This document shows positions 1 to 5,945 of a stretch of DNA of 7,575 nt, piece by piece (the first letter of the stretch is position 1; the number at the start of each line of letters is the position of its first letter). Source of the DNA: Tateyamaria sp. GTDB lineage: Bacteria; Pseudomonadota; Alphaproteobacteria; Rhodobacterales; Rhodobacteraceae. A program made the position numbers and the translations under genes. The notes beneath the pieces are model-generated. The model was not told the origin of the DNA, searched no databases, and worked only from the letters and a program-made list of their open reading frames with translations. Location: positions 1 through 7,575 of the forward strand of contig JABITU010000294.1 of the NCBI GenBank assembly GCA_018668195.1, given 5' to 3'.

Positions 1-439
1 ATTTAATCGCTTCGCGTGCGATTCCACCTGCGGCAACGCGGCTGGCGGTTTCCCGGGCGGAGGAACGGCCACCACCGCGATAATCTCGAGTACCGTATTT
101 CATCCAATAGGAAATGTCGGCGTGACCGGGGCGGAATTTCTCAACGATGTCGCCATAGTCTTTGGAACGCTGATCAGTGTTTTCTATTAACAATTGGATT
201 GGGGTGCCGGTTGTCTTACCTTCAAATACGCCAGAGAGGATTTTAACTTCATCGGCCTCTTTGCGTTGAGTCACGTTTTTGCCGGTGCCGGGCTTGCGCA
301 TGTCGAGCCACACTTGAAGCATCTCAGGTGTAACTGGGACGTTTGGTGGGCAGCCATCAATTGTTGCACCTATTGCTTGGCCGTGGCTTTCGCCCCAAGT
401 TGTGACTCGGAACATGTGGCCGAAGGTATTGTAAGACAT
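1..439 (-). CDS. aroC: Chorismate synthase, N-terminal part (cut by window edge)
   Basis: This gene encodes chorismate synthase, which converts 5-enolpyruvylshikimate-3-phosphate to chorismate in the last common step of aromatic amino acid synthesis. It needs reduced FMN. Only the first 146 residues are present; the rest lies left of the window. The protein begins [20 protein letters not shown], the family's hallmark start, with the GESHG motif at residues 16-20 and His19 as the expected catalytic histidine. [11 protein letters not shown] follows at about 49-59. RPGHAD, with the second conserved His106, is at 103-108, and the flavin-binding [18 protein letters not shown] stretch is at 122-139. 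Family full length is about 360 residues. The ATG at 437-439 is chosen because it gives the canonical N-terminus and follows a GGGGA purine run about 10 bases upstream. It is divergent from the thiamine operon. No frameshift or missing key residue is seen in the visible part. Confidence 0.97.
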   Translation of the reverse strand, partial: MSYNTFGHMFRVTTWGESHGQAIGATIDGCPPNVPVTPEMLQVWLDMRKPGTGKNVTQRKEADEVKILSGVFEGKTTGTPIQLLIENTDQRSKDYGDIVEKFRPGHADISYWMKYGTRDYRGGGRSSARETASRVAAGGIAREAIK

Positions 440-454
440 AAACGTTTTCCCCTG

Positions 455-471
455 CGTGCTTAGTGAGCACG
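455..471. promoter_or_regulatory. Perfect 6-bp dyad in the aroC leader
   Basis: CGTGCT (455-460) and AGCACG (466-471) form a perfect inverted repeat around a 5-base centre. It lies 15 bases upstream of the aroC start codon. It could be a small RNA hairpin in the aroC 5' leader, with 6 bp and a 5-nt loop, or an operator. No T-run follows on either strand, so it is not a terminator. It does not match a regulator site that I recognise. Confidence 0.4.
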
Positions 472-486
472 ACATCCTTTGGGTGG

Positions 487-515
487 GTTCTAACTGTGAC
501 GGCTTGTCCCCTCAA
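487..515 (-). promoter_or_regulatory. Weak candidate sigma-70 promoter for aroC
   Basis: On the minus strand, TTGAGG (510-515) and TAGAAC (487-492) are separated by 17 bases. Each matches 4 of 6 consensus positions. A start site near 480 would give a leader of about 40 nt containing the 455-471 dyad. This is pattern matching only, and chance matches of this quality are common. Confidence 0.22.
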
Positions 516-526
516 GTGGTTTTGCC

Positions 527-555
527 TTGCGACAATGATGGCGACCTTCTATTCA
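527..555 (+). promoter_or_regulatory. Candidate sigma-70 promoter for the thiBPQ operon
   Basis: TTGCGA (527-532), a 17-base spacer and TATTCA (550-555) make a modest match, 4 of 6 and 3 of 6 positions. The predicted start, near 562, coincides with the first base of the TPP aptamer. A promoter just ahead of a riboswitch is expected, which adds some support from position, but the -10 is poor. Confidence 0.3.
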
Positions 556-561
556 GGGCTC

Positions 562-643
562 ACCTTGGGGTGCTTTGAATAGCTGAGATGCCACTGCGCG
601 GACCCATTGAACCTGAACCGGCTAACACCGGCGGAGGGAAGGT
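562..643 (+). promoter_or_regulatory. TPP riboswitch (THI box aptamer)
   Basis: This aptamer binds thiamine pyrophosphate and controls the thiamine importer downstream. The conserved THI-box elements occur in order: GGGGTGC (567-573), CTGAGA (583-588), ACCC (602-605), TTGAACCTGA (607-616), a CCGG...CCGG hairpin (about 618-631) and GGAGGGAA (633-640). The closing P1 stem pairs ACCTT (562-566) with AAGGT (639-643). GGGT (568-571) pairs with ACCC (602-605) to form P2. The CTGAGA and GAACCTGA cores, which contact the pyrimidine and pyrophosphate in known TPP riboswitches, are intact. The thiB start codon lies 48 bases beyond P1. The alternative pairings in that stretch, listed separately, suggest translational control with TPP as the OFF signal. 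Confidence 0.96.
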
Positions 644-655
644 AACGGCACATAG

Positions 656-685
656 CCCCCTTTTCCCTATCGTCGCAAAAGGAGG
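656..685 (+). promoter_or_regulatory. Putative Shine-Dalgarno sequestering hairpin of the TPP riboswitch
   Basis: CCCCCTTTT (656-664) can pair with AAAAGGAGG (677-685), which contains the thiB ribosome binding site, with one internal C/A mismatch and a 12-nt loop. In competition, bases 635-642 (aptamer 3' edge) can pair with 661-668 using six Watson-Crick and two G-U pairs. That competing helix would break P1 and free the Shine-Dalgarno. The two states are mutually exclusive, as expected for a translational OFF switch. No T-run terminator is seen. Pairings were worked out by eye, not folded by software. Confidence 0.6.
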
Positions 686-690
686 ATGCC

Positions 691-1671
691 ATGAAGTATC
701 TTACATTTGCAGCGGGCGTATTGACTGCAACCTCGGCTTTTGCCGAGACGCCCATACTAACTGTTTACGCAGGTGACTATTTTACCTCAGAATGGGGCCC
801 AGGCCCTGTTATAGAAAAAGGTTTTGAAGAGATTTGCGGATGTGATCTGCAATTCTCAACTGGTGATTTGGTGCCACGTCTTCTCCTAGAGGGCGAGCGC
901 ACCAAGGCTGATGTTGTAATTGGGCTGACGTCTGACGTCACTGCCAAGGCGCGCGCCACGGGCCTGTTTGCCCCGCACGGCCAAGACAAAAGTGCGTTGA
1001 CCTTACCGATCGAATGGACGGACGACACGTTCCTGCCGTTCAACTATGGTCACACGGCTTTCATCTACAACGAAACGACAATGGCAAAGCCTCCAGCCAG
1101 CTTTGATGCCCTGTTGGCAATGCCGGATGACGTACAGATCGTTATCCAAGACCCGCGCACATCTTTATCTGGTTTGGCTTTGGTTCTTTGGGTTGATGCG
1201 ATTTATGGCGACAAGTCAGCTGATGTTTGGGCGCAATTTGCCCCGAAAATCCTGACCGTGACCAAAGACTGGTCTTCCAGCTACGGTCTGTTCACGGACG
1301 GCGAAGCGGATATGGTTCTTAGCTACACCACATCGCCAGCCTACCACATGTTTGCCGAAGACGACTTTACCAAGAAAGCAGCGATCTTCCCAGAAGGTCA
1401 CTATTTCATGGTTGAGACAGTTGCCAAAATCGCAGGCACAGATGTGCCTGAATTGGCAGATGAATTCATGTCCTATGTCATGAGTGAAACCTTCCAAACG
1501 GTTATCCCGACAGCCAACTGGTCGCTTCCATCTGCATTGCCAGCCGAACAATGGCCTGAAGGTTGGGCGCAATTACCGCTGCCAGAGAAGGTGGTGTTCT
1601 ATTCTGAGGAAGAGTCCACAGCCGTACAGGAAAAAGCTATCGAGACATGGCGCGCAACGCTAAGCCAATAA
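691..1671 (+). CDS. thiB: Thiamine ABC transporter, periplasmic substrate-binding protein
   Basis: ThiB (TbpA) captures thiamine or its phosphates in the periplasm and delivers them to ThiPQ. The 326-residue length matches E. coli TbpA (327). Residues 1-18 form a Sec signal peptide ending AFA before Glu19. VYAGDYF...WGPGP (25-39) is the typical family start of the mature domain. Ligand-pocket residues recalled from E. coli TbpA (Ser161, Trp197, Tyr215, Tyr221, Trp280) all have counterparts three positions earlier: Ser158 in QDPRTS, Trp194 in DWSSSYG, Tyr212 and Tyr218 in SYTTSPAYH, and Trp277 in ANWSLP. A CxC pair (Cys49, Cys51) is also family-like. The ATG at 691 follows AAAAGGAGG with 5 bases of spacing and sits directly behind the TPP riboswitch. 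The end overlaps thiP by 25 bases. The riboswitch, order and pocket residues make thiamine specificity very likely, as opposed to iron or polyamine relatives. Confidence 0.96.
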   Translation: MKYLTFAAGVLTATSAFAETPILTVYAGDYFTSEWGPGPVIEKGFEEICGCDLQFSTGDLVPRLLLEGERTKADVVIGLTSDVTAKARATGLFAPHGQDKSALTLPIEWTDDTFLPFNYGHTAFIYNETTMAKPPASFDALLAMPDDVQIVIQDPRTSLSGLALVLWVDAIYGDKSADVWAQFAPKILTVTKDWSSSYGLFTDGEADMVLSYTTSPAYHMFAEDDFTKKAAIFPEGHYFMVETVAKIAGTDVPELADEFMSYVMSETFQTVIPTANWSLPSALPAEQWPEGWAQLPLPEKVVFYSEEESTAVQEKAIETWRATLSQ

Positions 1672-3206
1672 GCCGCGTTGCAGGGATCTCTGCGGCCACA
1701 TTTGTGGTCGTGGCGGTTCTGCTGGCGTTTGTCGGGATTGGCTTGCGGGTCAAGACCATCGGTGGGCTTGGCCCTGCTGAATGGCAAGCGATCCAGTTTA
1801 CTATTGTCCAATCTGCCCTTTCAGCGTTGCTGTCCTGTGCATTGGCTGTGCACGTCGCCCGTGCTCTTGCACGGCGCAAGTTTTGGGGCCGAACATTCCT
1901 GATCACCCTGTTGGGTGCCCCATTTATTTTACCTGTTATTGTCGCAATGCTAGGACTGCTGGCCATATTTGGCCGATCGGGCGTGTTGAACGACATGCTT
2001 GAGATGATTGGGATCGCCAAGATTTCGATTTACGGGTTGCAGGGCGTTGTGCTGGCCCATGTGTTTTTTAACCTCCCCCTTGCGATACGGCTGTTGGTAC
2101 AAGGTTGGCAAGGCGTGCCAGCGGAACGGTTTCGCCTTTCGGCGCAATTAGGCATGGGGCCGCGCATGGTGTTCCGCCTAATCGAATTGCCGTTGTTGAT
2201 GCGGATATTGCCGGGGGCCTTTGCGCTGATTTTTGTGATTTGCCTGACTAGCTTTGCCGTTGCGTTGACCCTTGGCGGTGGACCACGGGCCACGACGATT
2301 GAGCTGGCGATCTATCAAGCGTTTCGTTTTGATTTCAATCTAGGTCGGGCCACACTTTTATCTTTGGCACAACTATTTGTTGCTGGTGGTGCTGCGGTGC
2401 TGGCATTTTGGCTGGTGCCTGCTGTCACCTTTGGCGGGGGCATGGACCGAATGCAGAAACGTTGGGACGCGCAAGGCAAGGGGGCCCGTGCGTTGGACGG
2501 TATGTGCATTGCCTTTGCGGCAAGTTTCCTGATTCTGCCGCTGGTGGCGATTTTGACGTCTGGGTTGCGCGGGCTTTTGGAAGTGCCGCTGATCGTTTGG
2601 ACATCTGCGTGGACTTCGCTTTGGGTTGCGCTGGTTTCGGTGTTGGTTTTGTTGGTTGTGGCCCTACCAATGGCGGGGTGGATTGCCACGTCTAGACGCG
2701 CAAGTGTTGAGGCGATTGGCTTGCTGGGCTTGTCGGTGTCACCTCTGATGATCGGTACGGGTTGGTTCATTTTGATTTATCCATACGCCAACCCAACCGA
2801 TTGGGCATTGGTCGTAACGATATCGGTCAACGCGATGATGGCTTTGCCCTTCGCCTTGCGCATCTTGGTGCCGTCAATCCGCCAAACTGCGCAGACTTAT
2901 GATAGGTTAAGTGGTGCGCTGGGCATTTCCGGGATAGCCTTTTGGCGCTGTGTTTTGTTGCCGCGCTCGCGGCTGCAGATTGGGTTTGCCGCGGGTTTGA
3001 CGGCAGCCCTGTCGGTGGGGGATTTGGGGGTGATCGCATTGTTCGGTGATCCTGATCGCTCGACATTGCCGCTTCAGATGTATCGGCTGATGGGCAGCTA
3101 TCGGACTGATGCGGCAGCGGGTGCTGCGTTGATATTGCTGGCGCTGGCCTTTGGCCTGTTCTGGATCATGGATTATTGGGGGCGTCGCAATGCTATCGCT
3201 GAATAA
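1647..3206 (+). CDS. thiP: Thiamine ABC transporter, fused two-domain permease
   Basis: ThiP forms the inner-membrane channel for thiamine uptake. It is 519 residues long (E. coli ThiP is about 536) and consists of two tandem permease domains of the binding-protein-dependent type, with roughly twelve hydrophobic segments. Each half carries an EAA-type cytoplasmic loop that docks on the ATPase: about residues 159-182 (AERFRLSAQLGMGPRMVFR...LP) and 418-441 (YDRLSGALGISGIAFWRCVLLP). The ATG at 1647 lies inside the thiB end and gives a short cytoplasmic tail before the first membrane span. Its ribosome binding site is weak, so translational coupling to thiB is likely. The reading frame is intact. 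The 3' end overlaps thiQ by 17 bases. The permease family alone would also fit iron transporters (FbpB type), but the operon context decides for thiamine. Confidence 0.94.
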   Translation: MARNAKPISRVAGISAATFVVVAVLLAFVGIGLRVKTIGGLGPAEWQAIQFTIVQSALSALLSCALAVHVARALARRKFWGRTFLITLLGAPFILPVIVAMLGLLAIFGRSGVLNDMLEMIGIAKISIYGLQGVVLAHVFFNLPLAIRLLVQGWQGVPAERFRLSAQLGMGPRMVFRLIELPLLMRILPGAFALIFVICLTSFAVALTLGGGPRATTIELAIYQAFRFDFNLGRATLLSLAQLFVAGGAAVLAFWLVPAVTFGGGMDRMQKRWDAQGKGARALDGMCIAFAASFLILPLVAILTSGLRGLLEVPLIVWTSAWTSLWVALVSVLVLLVVALPMAGWIATSRRASVEAIGLLGLSVSPLMIGTGWFILIYPYANPTDWALVVTISVNAMMALPFALRILVPSIRQTAQTYDRLSGALGISGIAFWRCVLLPRSRLQIGFAAGLTAALSVGDLGVIALFGDPDRSTLPLQMYRLMGSYRTDAAAGAALILLALAFGLFWIMDYWGRRNAIAE

Positions 3207-3882
3207 GATCAAAATTACCCAAGGTGCCTTTGAATTGAGGGCGCATTTTGACGTGGACGTTGGGCAGAACGTTGCAGTGGTGGGGCCCTCGGGGGCGGGA
3301 AAATCGACGCTGGTTGGCGCGATTTGTGGCTTCATCGATATAAGCACCGGACAAGTCATGCTGCATGGGCGCGATATCACGCAGGCGCAACCTGATGCAC
3401 GGGATATGGCGATGCTATTTCAGGACAACAATCTATTTCCTCACCTGACGATTATGCAAAACGTGGGGCTAGGCATTCGCCCTACACTGCGTTTGACAGG
3501 CGAAGAGGCTGGGCGAGTGAATGATGCATTGGCGCGCGTTGGATTGACCGATTTCGGAACGCGTAAACCCAGTGAATTGTCAGGTGGTCAACAAAGCCGC
3601 GCAGCATTGGCGCGGGCTTTGGTGCAATCCAAATCATGGATGATTTTGGACGAACCTTTTGCAGCCCTTGGCCCAGCGTTGCGGGCAGAGATGTTGGATT
3701 TGGTGGCTGAAGTGGCTGCGGAAACCAAGGCGGGTGTCATGATGGTGACGCATGCCCCCGAAGATGCGCGGCGCATTTCGGATAGCGTGATCTTTGTCGC
3801 GGACGGTGTGGCGCATGGTCCGCAGGCGACGGCTGGATTACTCGACAATCCGCCGCCTGCGCTGAAGGCGTATCTTGGTTAG
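3190..3882 (+). CDS. thiQ: Thiamine ABC transporter, ATP-binding protein
   Basis: ThiQ is the ATPase that powers thiamine import through ThiP. It is 230 residues long, close to E. coli ThiQ (232). The motifs are complete in order: Walker A GPSGAGKST (32-40), Q-loop Gln78 in LFQDNNLFPHLT, signature LSGGQQ (130-135), Walker B MILDEP (151-156) and switch histidine His188 in MVTHAPED. The D-loop reads AALGPALR, with Gly161 where E. coli ThiQ has Asp in SALDPALR. The ATG at 3190 is preferred over an in-frame ATG at 3151 because MLSLNKIKIT is the normal family start, a GGGGG purine run lies just upstream, and the longer form would overlap thiP deeply. The stop codon interlocks with the ribH stop on the opposite strand. 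Substrate specificity is assigned from the operon. Confidence 0.95.
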   Translation: MLSLNKIKITQGAFELRAHFDVDVGQNVAVVGPSGAGKSTLVGAICGFIDISTGQVMLHGRDITQAQPDARDMAMLFQDNNLFPHLTIMQNVGLGIRPTLRLTGEEAGRVNDALARVGLTDFGTRKPSELSGGQQSRAALARALVQSKSWMILDEPFAALGPALRAEMLDLVAEVAAETKAGVMMVTHAPEDARRISDSVIFVADGVAHGPQATAGLLDNPPPALKAYLG

Positions 3883-4307
3883 ATCGCCGCGCGTGCTTTG
3901 CCGATGCTAAGGGCTGCCTGAGCCGCCTCATGCCCTTTGGTCACAAAGTGATCACGGTAAATAGCATTGTGATGGTCTGTCTCTTGATAGTGATGTGGCG
4001 TGAGCGAGACAGAAAGAACAGGCACGCCCGTGTCTAGGCTGGCACGCATCAACCCATCAACCACGGTCGAGGCGACGAAATCATGGCGGTAAATGCCGCC
4101 ATCGACAACGAAAGCTGCGCAGATTACAGCGGCGTATTTGCCGGTCTGTGCAAGGTCACGCGCAATCAACGGCATTTCGAATGCGCCGGGCACATCGATT
4201 ACATCAATCTGTTCCATTGGAATGATCTTGGAAAAACCGTCCAAAGCACGATCAACAATGTCAGCGTGCCACTGCGCTTTTACAAAGGCATATCGGGTGG
4301 GTGTCAT
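3879..4307 (-). CDS. ribH: 6,7-dimethyl-8-ribityllumazine synthase, type II (RibH2-like)
   Basis: Lumazine synthase condenses 5-amino-6-ribitylamino-uracil with 3,4-dihydroxy-2-butanone 4-phosphate to form the direct precursor of riboflavin. The product is 142 residues long, typical of the family. AQWHADIVD (11-19), DVPGAFEMPL (38-47), AAFVVDGGIYRHDF (64-77) with catalytic His75, and SLTPHHYQET (101-110) closely resemble the Brucella RibH2 pattern from memory (ARWHADIVD, GGIYRHDF, LTPHH). Trp13 stands where RibH1 proteins usually have Phe. The sequence is therefore assigned to the decameric RibH2 branch. The ATG at 4305-4307 follows AAAGGAG with about 6 bases of spacing. The same frame stays open upstream to 4616 only by running through the FMN riboswitch, so that longer start is rejected. 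The gene stands alone without other rib genes and is convergent with thiQ. Confidence 0.96.
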   Translation of the reverse strand: MTPTRYAFVKAQWHADIVDRALDGFSKIIPMEQIDVIDVPGAFEMPLIARDLAQTGKYAAVICAAFVVDGGIYRHDFVASTVVDGLMRASLDTGVPVLSVSLTPHHYQETDHHNAIYRDHFVTKGHEAAQAALSIGKARAAI

Positions 4308-4313
4308 AGTAAT

Positions 4314-4342
4314 CTCCTTTTGGTTCGACACAGCACCCAAGG
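4314..4342 (-). promoter_or_regulatory. Putative Shine-Dalgarno sequestering hairpin of the FMN riboswitch
   Basis: On the minus strand, CCTTGG (within 4337-4342) can pair with CCAAAAGG (4316-4323), which overlaps the ribH Shine-Dalgarno (AAGGAG, 4314-4319), leaving a 2-base bulge. A competing helix pairs minus-strand GGCGA (4360-4364) with TCGCC (4341-4345) and would remove part of the sequestering strand. This favours translational control of ribH. There is no T-run terminator in the leader. Pairings were found by eye and are short. Confidence 0.4.
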
Positions 4343-4386
4343 CGATTACATGCAGTGCTTCGCCCCAAGATTGGGACGTTACATGC

Positions 4387-4528
4387 ACATTCTCTTTCAT
4401 CCGGACTATGACCGTCGGCTCTGGTTTCTCACCAGATCTGCTTGACCCTCGATTATCGAGGCGCTCGCGGGCTCGTGGCTCATATCCACATACCGCCGGT
4501 GGGGAATCTCGCCCCGCCCTGAGAATAT
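4387..4528 (-). promoter_or_regulatory. FMN riboswitch (RFN element)
   Basis: This aptamer senses flavin mononucleotide and is predicted to repress ribH when FMN is plentiful. Read on the minus strand, all RFN landmarks occur in order: ATATTCTCAGGGCGGGG at the 5' edge, GATTCCCCACCGGCGGTA, AGCCCGCGAGCGCC, the variable hairpin, CAGATCTGGTGAGA, CCAGAGCCGACGGTCATAGT, and CCGGATGAAAGAGAAT at the 3' edge. The closing P1 helix pairs ATATTCTC (4521-4528) with GAGAATGT (4387-4394), eight pairs including one G-U. A spacer of about 79 bases separates it from the ribH start codon. Nothing in the conserved core appears lost. Confidence 0.98.
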
Positions 4529-4536
4529 CTGCACTG

Positions 4537-4565
4537 TTGCCAATGTTTGTACGGCTCTGCAATAT
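4537..4565 (+). promoter_or_regulatory. Candidate sigma-70 promoter for the PaiB-like gene
   Basis: TTGCCA (4537-4542) matches 5 of 6 positions. CAATAT (4560-4565), 17 bases on, matches only 3 of 6. The predicted start near 4572 would leave about 20 nt before the ATG at 4593 but only 3 nt before the ATG at 4575, which supports the shorter protein. It overlaps the candidate ribH promoter on the other strand. Confidence 0.28.
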
Positions 4566-4589
4566 CAAAAGTGGATGACTAAGGATCAA
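4561..4589 (-). promoter_or_regulatory. Candidate sigma-70 promoter for the FMN riboswitch-ribH transcript
   Basis: On the minus strand, TTGATC (4584-4589) and GATATT (4561-4566) are 17 bases apart, each with 4 of 6 consensus matches. The implied start, near 4553, lies about 25 bases ahead of the aptamer, a sensible distance. It would overlap the promoter of the divergent gene. The call rests on sequence similarity only. Confidence 0.3.
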
Positions 4590-4592
4590 CAG

Positions 4593-5210
4593 ATGCACCC
4601 AAATCAAGTTTATCACACGGCTGATGCGCCGCGTAATCTAGATTTTGCACGCGAACGCGCCTTTGGCGTGCTGGCAGTGAGCGGCGAAGACGGGCCCGAA
4701 ATCTCGCATATTCCGTTTGTCTTGTCAGAGGCAGGCAAAACACTTGATCTGCATTTGGTACGCTCCAACCCAATTGCGCGTATGCTGACAAAACCGCTGA
4801 AGGCAAAGATCGTTATTTCAGGCGGGGATAGCTACATTTCTCCAGATTGGTATGAAGTCGATGATCAAGTGCCCACATGGAACTACGTTGCCGTCCACCT
4901 AACGGGTATTTTGGAGCTGCGACCCCAAGAAGAAATGCGTGAGTTGTTAGACAGCCAGACATCGTTCTTTGAAGAGCAATTGCGCTGGAAGGAACCTTGG
5001 CTTGCAGGAAAAATGAATCCTGATGTTTTGGACAAAATGATGCGCCAAATTGTACCGTGCCGAATGGCAATTACAGCCGTGGATGGGACGTGGAAACTAA
5101 GCCAAAATAAACCTGACCCCGTGCGGATGCGTGCGGCAGATGGTGTCGCGGCATATGGGTTGGGCACAGAGTTGGGTGTTCTGGCCGCGCTCATGCGTGG
5201 CGTTAAATAA
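4593..5210 (+). CDS. FMN-binding split-barrel protein, PaiB family
   Basis: This 205-residue protein belongs to the PaiB-type FMN-binding family (often annotated as a negative transcriptional regulator after Bacillus PaiB), about the family's usual length. The N-terminus MHPNQVYHTAD resembles the family start. SHIPFVL is at 38-44, the characteristic SPDWYEVDDQVPTWNYVAVHLTG block spans about 83-105, and KLSQNKP (168-174) is the conserved C-terminal motif. No helix-turn-helix is evident, so a regulatory role cannot be inferred from sequence. A flavin-dependent oxidoreductase or small-molecule binding role is equally possible. The ATG at 4593 is chosen over one at 4575 because AAGGA lies 7 bases upstream and the family start fits. 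The gene is divergent from the FMN-riboswitch-controlled ribH, which is suggestive for a flavin protein but does not prove a link. Confidence 0.88.
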   Translation: MHPNQVYHTADAPRNLDFARERAFGVLAVSGEDGPEISHIPFVLSEAGKTLDLHLVRSNPIARMLTKPLKAKIVISGGDSYISPDWYEVDDQVPTWNYVAVHLTGILELRPQEEMRELLDSQTSFFEEQLRWKEPWLAGKMNPDVLDKMMRQIVPCRMAITAVDGTWKLSQNKPDPVRMRAADGVAAYGLGTELGVLAALMRGVK

Positions 5211-5295
5211 CAGCGATTTAAAATAAACATTCTTTAGCTTTCTGGCCTTTTTGGCAGGAGCTTTGATCCCTAGAACCACAATTTTGGAGCTACAC

Positions 5296-5907
5296 ATGAA
5301 ACTTTATCATAGCCCGATGTCGCCATTTGTTCGAAAAGTCATGGTCCTGCTCGTTGAAACGGGTCAACTCAGTGACGTAGAAATTGTTCCTGTGACGACG
5401 ACTCCAACCACTCCGATGGATGGGTTGTTAGTTAAAAATCCACTTGCTAAAATTCCTGCGTTGGAACGCAACGATGGAGCCACACTCTACGACAGCCGTG
5501 TTATTTGCGCATTCTTAGACGCAAGGGCAGGGGATAAGCTCTATCCATCTGGCGCAAGGAAGTGGGAAGCCTTAACGCTCGAGGCAACTGCCGATGGGAT
5601 TTTGGATGCAGCAGTTTCGATAACCTATGAGGGCCGTGTTCGACCTAAAGAAAAGCGGTGGGATGGCTGGACGGATGCGCAATGGTCCAAAGTCATTGGT
5701 GGCTGCAGCGCCATCAATACACGTTGGATGAGCCATTTGAGCGGACCGTTGGATATGGGACAAGTTTCAGTTGCATGTGCACTGGCCTATCTGGACTTTC
5801 GCCATGATGCGCGTGGTTGGCGCGAAGGAAACGATGCTTTGGCGGCTTGGTATGAAGACTTTAATGGCCGCGAGTCGATGCGAATGACTGCGCCACCAGC
5901 TGGGTAG
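5296..5907 (+). CDS. Glutathione S-transferase family protein (YibF-like)
   Basis: A soluble 203-residue protein with the two-domain GST fold. The thioredoxin-like N-terminal domain opens MKLYHSPMSPFVRKVMVLL, with Ser9 in the SPFVRK motif as the likely glutathione-activating residue, as in YibF-type proteins. Pro54 in AKIPAL is the cis-proline, and Asp66-Ser67 in YDSRVI form the expected contact for the glutathione gamma-glutamyl group. The helical C-terminal domain includes EATADGILDAAV (96-107) and SVACALAYLDFR (158-169), and ends RESMRMTAPP, close to YibF's RESFARTEPP. The ATG at 5296 gives this canonical start and follows TTGGAG with 6 bases of spacing; an in-frame ATG at 5251 would add 15 residues unlike the family. 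It lies 85 bases after the PaiB-like gene on the same strand, possibly co-transcribed. The substrate is unknown. Confidence 0.92.
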   Translation: MKLYHSPMSPFVRKVMVLLVETGQLSDVEIVPVTTTPTTPMDGLLVKNPLAKIPALERNDGATLYDSRVICAFLDARAGDKLYPSGARKWEALTLEATADGILDAAVSITYEGRVRPKEKRWDGWTDAQWSKVIGGCSAINTRWMSHLSGPLDMGQVSVACALAYLDFRHDARGWREGNDALAAWYEDFNGRESMRMTAPPAG

Positions 5908-5945
5908 ATCGCAAATGTTGATTCGGTAGTATGGTTGCATGAAAA

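Noticed and set aside
16..463. Plus-strand open frames over the aroC region
   Set aside because: The minus strand encodes an unmistakable chorismate synthase N-terminus over the same bases.
549..776. Short open frames on both strands across the TPP riboswitch
   Set aside because: They overlap the conserved aptamer and the thiB signal peptide and show no family resemblance.
1637..2770. Minus-strand open frames opposite thiP, up to about 150 codons
   Set aside because: They are low-complexity shadows of a GC-biased membrane protein gene with an unambiguous plus-strand product.
4083..4578. Two plus-strand open frames of 120 and 161 codons
   Set aside because: They lie antisense to ribH and its FMN riboswitch, resemble no family and lack ribosome binding sites.
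4575..4592. Upstream ATG for the PaiB-like gene
   Set aside because: The ATG at 4593 has a well-placed AAGGA and matches the usual family start; the upstream one has no visible ribosome binding site.
4308..4616. Long open frame upstream of and in frame with ribH on the minus strand, which would give a 245-residue protein
   Set aside because: It runs through the complete FMN riboswitch. The ATG at 4305-4307 has a good Shine-Dalgarno and gives a normal-length lumazine synthase.
5241..5260. CTGGCC-TTTTT-GGCAG as a possible terminator between the PaiB-like and GST genes
   Set aside because: The stem is short and needs a bulge, the T-run is in the loop and not after the stem, and no T-tract follows.
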